Positions 38,201-47,237 of a stretch of 64,000 nt of DNA are shown piece by piece. Both the position numbers and the translations under genes were made by a program. This stretch comes from Neostapfia colusana (lineage: Eukaryota > Streptophyta > Magnoliopsida > Poales > Poaceae): NCBI GenBank assembly GCA_030760725.1, contig JASWHV010000003.1:59286517-59350516 (forward strand). Reading direction: 5' to 3'. The stretch's first letter is position 1. Each line of letters starts with the position of its first letter. A model generated the notes under the pieces. The model worked only from the letters and a program-made list of their open reading frames with translations, was not told the origin of the DNA and searched no databases.

Positions 38201-38668
38201 AGGTGCTTAATAAGCTAAGGTGATAGGTATTAATTGCGTAGTGCTTTAACCATGAGTTCAACCTCTCCTTGTTCTAGCCATGCATGATATAATTTTCCCA
38301 CACTTGCTGAGTGCCATCGGTACTCAACCTTGCATATTTTGTTGGTTTATATTGCTGCTCAGGTCAAGATAATGAGGTGGTGTATAATGACCAAGACTTT
38401 GGACCCGAAGAAGGTTTCTAGGTTCATGGAGACCCCCGGGCAACACCTGTGAAGGAGCCCTCAAGAATAATATTCCGCTGCTAGTTTATTTACTTGTGAT
38501 GAACTTCTTATTTTCCATCGAGACATTTGCTATGTAAGACTTATTTATATTCGACACCTGGCTTGTAATAAATGATGCTTCACTATTTGTCATCACATGT
38601 ATGAGAAAATGATCTTGGCATACATGTGATATTCACTTGGTTGTTCTTCGGAAAAACCGGGTGTGACA
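35237..38668 (+). repeat. D 3' LTR
   Basis: This 3432 bp copy is colinear with 25990-29421 without net length change. It keeps the TATA box (35644), the donor-like site, exon-like block 2 (37197-37265) and block 3 (about 38363-38421). Confidence 0.97.
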
Positions 38669-38673
38669 GGATC
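38669..38673. repeat. Target-site duplication of D, right copy (GGATC)
   Basis: It is identical to 25985-25989. Y pol sequence continues directly after it. Confidence 0.95.
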
Positions 38674-41600
38674 TCCGTTGGAACTTTCAAACACTTCCGC
38701 AACTGAGATATGTGGAAGACGTTATGAACTCCGGCTAAGGCTGCCGGCAGCTCCAAACGGTATGCCACGGTTCCACATCTTTCAATGATGACGAAGGGAC
38801 CGATAAAGCGCGGAGCTAATTTTCCTTTCACTCTGAATCGGTGAATGCCCTTCATAGGAGATACACGGAGGTATACGTGGTCCCCAACATGGAAGTCCAG
38901 AGGACGACGCCTCCTATCCGCATAGCTCTTTTGTCTGGACTGAGCGGCTTTAATATTTGCTTGAATAAGCCGTACCCGCTCTTCCGCTTCATTTACGAGA
39001 TCAATCCCGTAAATAACTCTCTCGCCGGATTCACACCAGTTCAAGGGTGTGTGGCACTTCCGGCCGTATAGAGCTTCATAAGGTGCCATTTTTATGCCCG
39101 TTTGATAACCATTGTTATACGAGAACTCTGCCAACGGTAAGTGATCATCCCAGCTCTTACCGTGGTGGATGGCACACGCCCTTAGCATATCCTCAAGGAT
39201 TTGATTCACCCTCTCAGTTTGCCCATCGGTTTGAGGGTGGTACGCGGAGCTTCAAATCAATTTCGTTCCCAAGGATGCATGTAGCTGTTCCCAGAAGCGG
39301 GACACGAACAGCGATCCTCTGTCGGAGACAATGGTACGGGGAACCCCATACAAGCAAAAGATTCGCGCTATGTACAACTCCGCATACTTTTTGGTTTTAT
39401 ATTTGGTACGCACCGGAATGAAGCGTGCTAATTTGGTGAGCCGATCCACGATTACCCAAATTGAATCATGCTTATTAGCCGTGAGAGGTAGTCCAACAAT
39501 GAATTCCATACTAATATCCTCCCACTTCCATGCCGGAACGCTTAGCGGTTGTAAGGTTCCCGCTTTCTTCATGTGGTCGGCTTTAACTCGCCGACACGTA
39601 TCACATTCTGATACGTATTTAGCCACGTCTCTCTTCATCCGGGTCCACCAAAATTTAGTCCTCAATTCTTGGTACATCTTGTTGCTGCCCGGATGAATAG
39701 AAAATTTGGATGAGTGAGCCTCATCCAAAATTTTCTTTCGCAGCCTCATATCACGGGGTACGACTATCCGGTCCTTGAACCATAGGGTGTCTTCATCATC
39801 TAACGGGAAACATTTCATTTCCCCGTTCTTCAATCTCCTTCTGATATGAGCCATGCCCTTGTCTTTCTTTTGAGCTTCCATAACCTCTTCTCTTATTGTG
39901 GGTATGAGAGCTAGATTATGTAGAGCTCCATATGGAACCAAGTAGAGACTTGGTTCTTCCTCTTCTATTGGCGTAATGGTCAAGTTATGAATATGAGACT
40001 TCCGGCTGAGTGCATCGGCAACCACATTTGCCTTGCCTGGATGATAATGAATTTCAATCTCATAGTCTTTGATCAGCTCCAACCATCACCGTTGCCGCAT
40101 ATTCAACTCCTTTTGAGTGAATATGTACTTCAAGCTTTTGTGGTCGGTGTAGAGATGAACCAGATTTCCCAATAGGTAATGTCTCCACATCTTCAAAGCT
40201 AATACCACGGCAGCGAGCTCGAGATCATGAGTTGGATAATGTTGCTCATGATTCTGTAATTGTCATGATCCATAAGCGACCACATGTCCTCCTTGCATGA
40301 GTACACAACCAAGTCCGATGCCAGACGCATCACAATAAACATCAAATGGCTTGGTTGTATCCGGTTGAGCTAGAACTGGGGCTGTTGTGAGGTGTTTCAC
40401 CAACGCTTGAAAAGCCTCCTCACATGGCTTGCTCCAATTATATTTGATGCCCTTTTTCAGTAGCTCAGTCATAGGTTTGGAGATTTTTGAGAAGCCCGGG
40501 ATGAACCTCCGATAATATCCCGCCAAACCCAAAAAGCTACGAACTTCATGGACTGATGTTGGAGACTTCCACTTCAGCACTTGCTCAATCTTGCTTGGAT
40601 CAACAGCAATACCTTCCGCCAAAATAATATGTCTAAGAAATGGCACTTGGTTGATCCAGAATTCACATTTACTAAACTTTGCATAGAGCTTATGATCTCT
40701 CAAGCGTTGAAGCACAATATGCAAATGTTTAGCATGTTCGTCTTCAGATTTGGAATAGACCAAGATGTCGTCAATGAATACCACGACGAACTGATACAGC
40801 TCCAGCATGAACACCGAATTCATAAGATACATAAAGTGAGCCGGAGAATTGGTCAACCCAAATGACATGACAAGATACTCATAGAGCCCATATCTTGTCG
40901 AGAATGCTGTTTTCGGGATATCTTCCGCTCGAATCTTGATTTGATGATATCCCGACCTTAAGTCCATCTTGGAGAAGACTTTAGCACCCACTAGTTGATC
41001 GAAGAGAATATTAATTCTTGGTAGTGGATACTTATTCTTTATTGTCACAGCATTCAAAGGACGATAATCGACGCATAGCCTCAGCGTCTCATCCTTCTTC
41101 TTCACAAATAAAGCTGAGCAACCCCATGGTGATGAACTTGGACGAATGAACCCCTTGTCCATCAGATCTTTGAGTTGCTCCTTCAGCTCAGCTAATTCAT
41201 TTGGAGCCATTTTGTATGGTCTCCGAGAGATCGGCGTGGTTCCCGGTATCAACTCTATTTTGAATTCCACCTCGCGCTCAGGTGGTAAGCCTAGAAGATC
41301 TTTGGGAAACACGTCCGGATATTCACGGACTACCAGAATGTCTTCTAACTTGCACGCCTTGGCATTACATACTTCCGGGTCTTTGGAAACCGCTTCGCCG
41401 AGATACAATGTTTGACGTCCGTGAAGTGGAGAGTCCAAGTGAGCACTCCTGTTCTCGATGTCCAGAACAGCCTTATGGAAGGTCAAACATGATATTCCCA
41501 ATATGGCATTGATTCCCTGGTCTTCGAGAATGATGAGGGTGGTAGGATAAAATTTTCCACCCAAACAAAGTGGTGCTCGAGAAACGACTTCATTAGTTGA

Positions 41601-42922
41601 GATGTCTCCACCTGGCGAATGAATAAGGTAAGAACCTTTTGTGATAGTTGTGGAGATCTGATCTCGAATCACCGTTTCCCTACTAATGAAGTTATGTGTT
41701 GCACCAGAGTCGAATAAAATGACAACTGGCTTGTCATTTAAGGTGAACCTGCCGGCAAGAACAGGTCCTCCCTTTGGCAGATCATCGACTGACACATAAT
41801 TAACTGTCCCCACTTTGGACATAGCTTTTCTTGGCTGTCCAAGATCACTCTTTGGCGCTAGACCCACAGACACAATGTTGCTGCTCGGTTCAGTTGCTAC
41901 ATTGACGTTGAGCTCGTTGTCAACATGAAGTGGGACAACACTTGGTTCAGCTGAGAAATCACCATGTTCATCTTCAACCTCTTGAGGGCAATAATATTCT
42001 GGTGCACTTTGTTGATACGGAGGTGCATGAGAAACAAGTTGCTGCTGCGGTGGAGGTGAATAAGACCTCTGTGGAGTAGAAGAGTCGTCACACTCCAGAA
42101 TGATTGCACCTCTTGTGGAATCTCTCGACCGGAAGGTGAACGGATTACCAACCGATACTTCTGAGGCAGATGATTGTCTTCATCCTGTGATGAGTCCCTC
42201 TCCCTCTTTTCTTTGAGGTAGAGATTGGAATAATATTCTTGAGCGATAGCACAGCTCACAAACTCATCAAAATTCTCTTGGCTAACTTGAGGCAATTCAC
42301 ATCGCAGCCTAGTGGTCAGCCCTCGGTAGAAATGATAACCCTTCAAGGATGGTGATTTCACATAGTCAGGGACATATTGAGCTAAGCGATTGAACTCCTT
42401 CGCATACTCAATAACACTCATGTCCCCTTGCTTCAGACTCCAGAATTCAACCAGACTGGTTTGCGTTATGCCCGCAGGGATGAAATGAGCACAAAATGCA
42501 GCCTGGAACTCCGCCCATGTGCCACGATGCCCATCTGGTTGGACAGCAAGGTAGTCTGCCCACCATGCTCCAGCAAAGCCGTGAAGCTGCTGAGCGGCAC
42601 ATAGAGTCTTCGAGAATTCATCACATTGGATCAACCCGAACTTGGACTCAATGACACGTAACCAGTGATTTGCTTCACAATGGTCAGCCGCCTCAGAGAA
42701 TACCGGCAGTTGTGTCGCCAAGAAATCCAGATACGTGCTCTGGTTTGGCACGTGACATTGAGCTTCTCGATATACGCCTTGCTGAACTAGAGTTTGGAGA
42801 GTTTCATTCATATTCGCCATAATTTCAGCCAATCCGGTTGGCGATGGCTGTTGTGATGAAGTCGAGTCATTCCCACCTCGACTTGAACCTCCAATCTCCA
42901 TTTGAGAGTGTGCGCGTACCAT
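38674..42922 (-). pseudogene. Element Y gag-pol, broken (gag to integrase)
   Basis: Gag starts at 42922 (MVRAHSQMEIGG). The Gag core (QLHGFAGAWW, EFQAAFCAHF) lies at 42700-42200, then the frame shifts near 42100. Protease DSGATHNF (near 41720), RT with FIDDIL (near 40770), RNase H (about 40350-40100), the integrase zinc region (CDTC near 39600) and DDE core (to about 39180) follow. The protein then runs into D at 38673. In-frame TGA stops lie at 40263-40265, 40086-40088 and 39252-39254, each where relatives have Arg (CGA). Unlike X, I find no CCHC knuckle between Gag and protease in any frame. The chromodomain is stranded at 25773-25984. Confidence 0.88.
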
Positions 42923-44453
42923 ACTGCACGAAACAAAATTTTGAGTCAATCAAAATTCTATCTCAGTAGTAAGTAAAGATAAGTAAAACATGAACATGTC
43001 ATGAACTTTATGAAAGCATAACCACATTCATGTTTAAACAAATCTTATGTACGTTAAACTAATCAGTGGGACTACCCTGACCAGTTCACACAAACTCCAA
43101 ATTTTACTCAAGTTATCTACAGATTCTTGACTTGAGTTCAATACCAAAGTTTTAGTACACTTCAGTATCTTTCCAACGAGTACTCATAGGCTCCTTAAGG
43201 ATTTTTCTACAGGAAGTTATGGCTTAAAAACAGAAAGGTCCAGCGAGGTTTTTGCTACTGTCCTGGTTTTGAACAGTTTGCCTTCAAGTGGACTTTTCAC
43301 CAACGTAAAGTGTGATTTTTCTCTGGAGGTCTACAAATAAGTTGTAGAGCACTTAAAAATCTTCCCAGAACTGTATCATACACCTTAAATGGTTAAATCT
43401 ACTCAGAGTTATGCTCTGTTAAAGTCCAGCAAGAATTCCTGCCAGAAGCAGAGCACTCTGTTTTTGAAAACGTTGACACCTGGTTATACTCTCATTTGAA
43501 TCTTAGCTCAAAATAAGAGTTCAGTAACTAATACTTGTTTCAAACTTCCATTTTTAGTTGAAAGTTAGTTCATGAATCATTTGTTCATAGGAAAGAGGAT
43601 TATATGTTTAGTACGGTGACGATACACCGTAAGAACCATGTTGGTACTACGTAGCCTCACCAAATGAAAAATCCTAACCGGATTATACCGGCATATACAT
43701 ATTATCAGTGGCACTAAGACGGTCTCTCGCACACGTGTACTACACGGGATACGTACGTGGTTAGTACCTGCAGAAAAACACGCAATAGTGGTGCACTCAA
43801 AGGTTGTTCTATTTCAGGCAGTTCCAGATTTGAAAAGAAATACAAACGCCCGTATCATTGCCATACGGCCGTCCTTGAGTTAAGTCACGTCTCAAGGTAC
43901 GTGATCGTGTTTCAATGCCACACGACGGGGAACCCGAGTAGATCATGAATGAGTCGTCACGGTTGGGAATGTTATCAACCCAACGGATACCACCTACTGC
44001 CCTGCAGGGCACGCCGATGGCAAGCGCTGCGTATGTCCTCCTGGGCTATTTCCAGACGAACACACTATCACGTTACTGACCACACGATGGGGTCTCCACT
44101 TACTTGCCTAATGCATGCTAGGGATCAGCGTTTCATATGAACTCAGGAACATGAAGAGTCCAAGAGTTTCATATTGACGTCTCACACCAAGCTGTGAGAC
44201 CTATCCCTGAACCACTTTCCTCGTCAGGGGAGCTAACCGAAATTGAACCGCTTTCGGTAGCGTTCCTTACCATGTTTACCTGAGCGTAGGTGCGTCGTTA
44301 CATAATCAAAATTTCAAAATTATAACAAGTATGTTAGTCATGCCACTTAAGTAACTATACTACTATAGTCCTTATGTGAGCCTAATATCGTTTCCTCACC
44401 GTACCCTAAGTTTTTGTCGTAATACGATCCTTATTCCGTGCGCTATTACCAAT
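42923..44453 (-). other. Element Y untranslated leader
   Basis: This 1.5 kb leader without a credible gene is homologous to the X leader (18750-20472). Conserved items are ACACGTGT near 43734, ACGTACGT just after it, and the perfect palindrome TGCCCTGCAGGGCA at 43998-44011. Confidence 0.7.
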
Positions 44454-44468
44454 GCGGCTCTGATACCA
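44454..44468 (-). other. Element Y primer binding site (tRNA-iMet)
   Basis: The minus strand reads TGGTATCAGAGCCGC, three bases from the LTR edge at 44472. Confidence 0.92.
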
Positions 44469-44471
44469 CTC

Positions 44472-44532
44472 TGACAGGACCCGGCAAGCCCCGTCCCCAT
44501 GCCGTGGTACGGGACTTGCCGGGTCCCGTCAG
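44472..44532. repeat. Element Y 5' LTR remnant forming a long hairpin
   Basis: Only 61 bp of Y LTR remains here, beginning TGACAGGACCCGGCAAG. Its two halves are inverted complements: about 23 of 26 positions pair between TGACAGGACCCGGCAAGCCC and the reverse complement of GGGACTTGCCGGGTCCCGTC plus A. X LTR sequence starts right after it at 44533. Confidence 0.7.
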
Positions 44533-45170
44533 TTGTGTTGAAAACAGAGACTTGAGAGGACTTTGTTTGCTTTGTGTGCATGTTACAATTATCCCTATGA
44601 CATGTGGGGTCCACTCAACTTTCCTCCCAAAAGATCTCCACAATTTTGCAAATAACCAATTCAAATGTTTGGAGTTGAAAATTGAGATGCATTTGGAGAT
44701 TTGGGCAAATTTCATCCAAATTCAAATGTGTATTTGAATTCTTTGCACATTTAAATCCTTTTTGGAAAAATGGATAGGAAACCCTTTCAAAAATTAATGA
44801 AACTTTGCCTACCCACTAATTTGGACCTAAGGAATCCAAATATGCAATCTGATTCTTGTGTTATCTGCTGCAAACAAGAGTTTGAACACAACAGTTTGAA
44901 TTACCATTGTGTCCTCCCTCATTTGAAATTTGAGTTGAACATTTAGTTCAAACTCTGATTTTTAAACCTTTCCATTGCACCTGAGTACTTCAATTCTGTG
45001 GGTTTAATCCACCTAGGGTCCAAACATGCAAGTAACCCTAAGTTTGTTGAATCTCTCATGTGTTATCATATGTGGAAAAAAATTTAAACCAGTCCCCTTT
45101 TTCATACACATGACACCAACATTTGTGCAAACTCAAGTATCTTTGTATTCATATTTTTGGGATCTTTACA
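44533..45170 (-). repeat. Element X 5' LTR, second piece
   Basis: It matches 13524-14159 at about 96% by eye and is clearly less similar to the Y LTR end (25150-25707). It ends GGATCTTTACA, equivalent to the GGACTTTTACA ends of X and Y elsewhere. This is the main evidence that Y lies inside an X LTR. Confidence 0.75.
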
Positions 45171-45553
45171 CTGATAAACTGATGTAACCTAAACCTCCGG
45201 GCGTCGAGGCATAACGCACTGATTTATAGGTGTAGGTTAAGGGCAGCAAGGTGGAAATCCGCAAGCGGGCATAGATAGATGCTCCGTGTAGGGAACCTCC
45301 TGTATGTTTGGGTGTGACCGGTTCGATGTTTGGGCTGTTTGGTGAAAGGTTGTTTCGTACGAAGTCGAGTGAGCGTGCTGTGTGCAGCTCCGAGTATGGG
45401 CGTACGTGACGTGCTATTCGGGTATCCTGCAGGTGTATAACAAGTCAATTCACCGTCCCTCACGGTTATGAGTATCGCTTGTCACCGTGTCGTGATGTAG
45501 GTAAAAATATGGAATGTTGTGATACAATATTGCTGTTATGAATAACTTGTATT
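45171..45553 (+). repeat. LTR fragment G, left part
   Basis: Its reverse complement aligns with about 21300-21600 of the X LTR (shared ACGTACGCCC, TGCCTC and GTTACATC blocks). It is therefore a plus-oriented LTR of a related Gypsy family, cut by X on the left and by F on the right. No gene is visible. Confidence 0.6.
45549..45553. repeat. Target-site duplication of F, left copy (GTATT)
   Basis: GTATT directly precedes TGTGAGACC of the F 5' LTR and recurs at 55289-55293 after the 3' LTR. Confidence 0.95.
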
Positions 45554-45650
45554 TGTGAGACCTATGTGTGCTGAATACATCGGCAATTAGGATAAAAGTT
45601 AGCATTAACATTCAAAGTTTTGAATATTGCCAAAACATTTTTCTGTGGCA

Positions 45651-45749
45651 AGGTCCGACAAGTTCTTTGTTAGGTCCGCCAAGTGTTGGCAAGGTCCGAC
45701 GCAAGGTCCGGAGAGCTCCTGCAAGGTCCGGAGAGCTTCTGTGAGGTCC
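45651..45749 (+). repeat. Six spaced AGGTCC motifs in F U3
   Basis: AGGTCC(G) starts at 45651, 45672, 45692, 45704, 45724 and 45744, so most spacings are 20-21 bp. The 3' LTR keeps the array (53768-53866) with small changes. This could be a factor-binding array, but the binding protein is unknown. Confidence 0.6.
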
Positions 45750-46566
45750 AGAGCTTGTTTTTAGGGAGCTCCCGTGAAGTTCAACTCGTAGAACTGCAGC
45801 GTCTTGTTTTTGCTTTTAACTCGCAATGTTTCAAACTTGCTTTATGGGAAGGTTTGCTTAGTATTAATTTGCTAAGTTTTTGGTGTGTTTTGGTGGTTAT
45901 GGCTGTTATCATTTGATATGGTTTGCAACATGCTTATGTGACGTGCTCATGTAAGGTGTTGTGGTTTTCGAACTAACGTGAGTCAAGTCGAGGACTTGTG
46001 CTCTGAAGAATTGGTTGTTTATTCATGTGCAGGTGTTGCTTGAGTTCAAGACATGGCTGGTGACGGGATCCTTGGACTAGTCTCAGGGAGGAGATGAGGT
46101 TCCAACAACCAAGTTCGGGAGGAGCTGTGGTTGAGTAGATCGGGAGGTCGCGCAGCATGTTTGGATCAAGGGCAGTGCATATGAAGGTTGCGTGTACGTC
46201 GTTGGAAGGTGTTTGCACGTATGCAAGGAGTGCATGGACGTGGCAACATTGTTCCAAGGCGTGATGAAGAGAAGTGGACGTAAAGAATTGGTCGGAAAGG
46301 TCCAACCGGCTGGATTGCGTACTCAGGCTGAGGCTGAGTCGGATATGGCTCAAATATGGAAGATTTGAGTTGGTTATGATAGGATTTCGTGCTAGGAACG
46401 AAGTTGAGTTGTTTTAGGAATGTTTAGGACGTTCCTAAGGCGTTTGGAAGTCTCACGATTGCTTCTATCTGCGAATAGGAGAGTCCTGAGCAGTTATGGT
46501 AAGTTAGGATACGAGTCCAATTAGGAGTAGGAGTCCTAGATTGGATTGTTTAGCCTGAGGGCTGGC

Positions 46567-46574
46567 TATAAAAG
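46567..46574 (+). promoter_or_regulatory. Putative TATA box of F
   Basis: TATAAAAG lies in the GGCTGGC context, about 1 kb into the LTR, and is intact at 54679-54686 in the 3' LTR. Confidence 0.65.
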
Positions 46575-46636
46575 CAAGGGAGGCCAGAGCTCTCGTGGGA
46601 AGAGAACTTTGGGCTGTTCCTCTTATGTTTCTATTG

Positions 46637-46642
46637 AATAAA
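46637..46642 (+). terminator. Putative poly(A) signal of F LTR
   Basis: AATAAA lies about 70 bp after the TATA box, so R would be short. The functional copy would be the one in the 3' LTR at 54749-54754. Confidence 0.45.
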
Positions 46643-47178
46643 GTTCATAGTTTCGAGGAGCTTTTGTGCCTTGTTCGTCCGACTTGTTTTTCGTCAAGTC
46701 TTTCTCGCCGAGTTTCTGGACATACCGACGTTGCTTCGGTGTTTCATTCATAACTCGAGTTTTACAGATCCAATTGGCGTGATTCTTTTTGGGTTGTCTT
46801 CACAACTCAATTATCTATCATCTGTGAAATTTTCATGAGCTTCGGATCTGTAGTTTTTTAGATACACGAGTTTCTTTGCAGCATTGCGGATCTGTTTTAT
46901 ATCGGGTAGAACAGATTGATCTTTGTTTAATGTTTTGATCGTATCTCAAGTTTTACTTCGTGTTTTCAAGTGATTCTTGTTGCATTAGATCCGTGACTTG
47001 ATTCTCTACCTCTCTACTTGGTTTGTCATGGTTGAACACGTTTGAAAACACTTGCACGCACGGTTTATTTAACCGATTGATTTTTGCTAAGGGGTTTTTG
47101 TTGTTTCCGCTGCAAAAGTTTTAATCTATCATTCACCCCCCCTCTGGTAGCTTTTCAAGTGCTCTTCGATCCTACAAT

Positions 47179-47191
47179 TGGTATCAGAGCC
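47179..47191 (+). other. F primer binding site (tRNA-iMet)
   Basis: TGGTATCAGAGCC lies two bases after the LTR end. Confidence 0.95.
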
Positions 47192-47237
47192 AAGGTGCTC
47201 TAATCTTTGTGATTTGCACGTGTTTTGACTAACCATC

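Larger units (their letters stand above)
25990..38668 (+). mobile_element. Element D: nearly intact family 1 Tekay/Del-type chromovirus
   Basis: This is a complete 12.7 kb element: 5' LTR 25990-29421, PBS, orf0-like gene, gag-pol with chromodomain, PPT, 3' LTR 35237-38668. It is flanked by the 5 bp duplication GGATC. The two LTRs are equal in length (3432 bp) and differ by roughly 1-2% by eye, pointing to a recent insertion. It sits in the chromodomain codons of Y in the opposite orientation. The only clear coding lesion I see is a nonsense codon at 34136-34138. It is the best-preserved element in the window. Confidence 0.96.
22984..44532 (-). mobile_element. Element Y: Ty3/Gypsy chromovirus inserted in the X 5' LTR, interrupted by D
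   Basis: The minus-strand order is a 61 bp LTR remnant (44532-44472), PBS, leader, gag-pol and chromodomain (split by D), PPT and a 2.7 kb LTR (25707-22984). Both outer edges carry the same 22-base motif GGGACTTGC(G/C)GGGTCCCGTC plus AG (22984-23005 and 44511-44532). No ordinary pair of full LTRs or 5 bp target-site duplication is visible at these edges. The arrangement suggests a copy opened within its LTR (see findings). Confidence 0.65.
1..45170 (-). mobile_element. Element X: old Ty3/Gypsy chromovirus, host of A1 and Y, left end outside window
   Basis: The minus-strand order is LTR, PBS, leader, gag-pol with chromodomain, PPT, LTR. The 3' LTR is in two pieces (1-1993 and 13445-14159) because A1 sits inside it. 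The 5' LTR is also in two pieces (20491-22983 and 44533-45170) because Y sits inside it. Pieces were matched by sequence: 1-1340 matches 21644-22983, and 13524-14159 matches 44533-45170, both at roughly 96-97% by eye. The five bases after the right end (CTGAT, 45171-45175) are the candidate target-site duplication; the left partner lies outside the window. The coding region is multiply broken, so the copy is non-autonomous. Confidence 0.75.
45554..47176 (+). repeat. F 5' LTR
   Basis: TGTGAGACC to TCCTACA, 1623 bp. It carries six AGGTCC-type motifs (45651-45749), TATAAAAG (46567-46574) and AATAAA (46637-46642). Confidence 0.96.

Noticed and set aside
39047..39696. Plus-strand ORFs over Y pol
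   Set aside because: They are shadows of the minus-strand integrase coding sequence.
44533..45170. Taking this as the full Y 5' LTR
   Set aside because: It matches the X 3' LTR end (13524-14159) far better than the Y LTR end (25150-25707), so it is assigned to X.
45171..45553. Possible host gene sequence between X and F
   Set aside because: Its reverse complement aligns with the X-family LTR (about 21300-21600), so it is LTR sequence.
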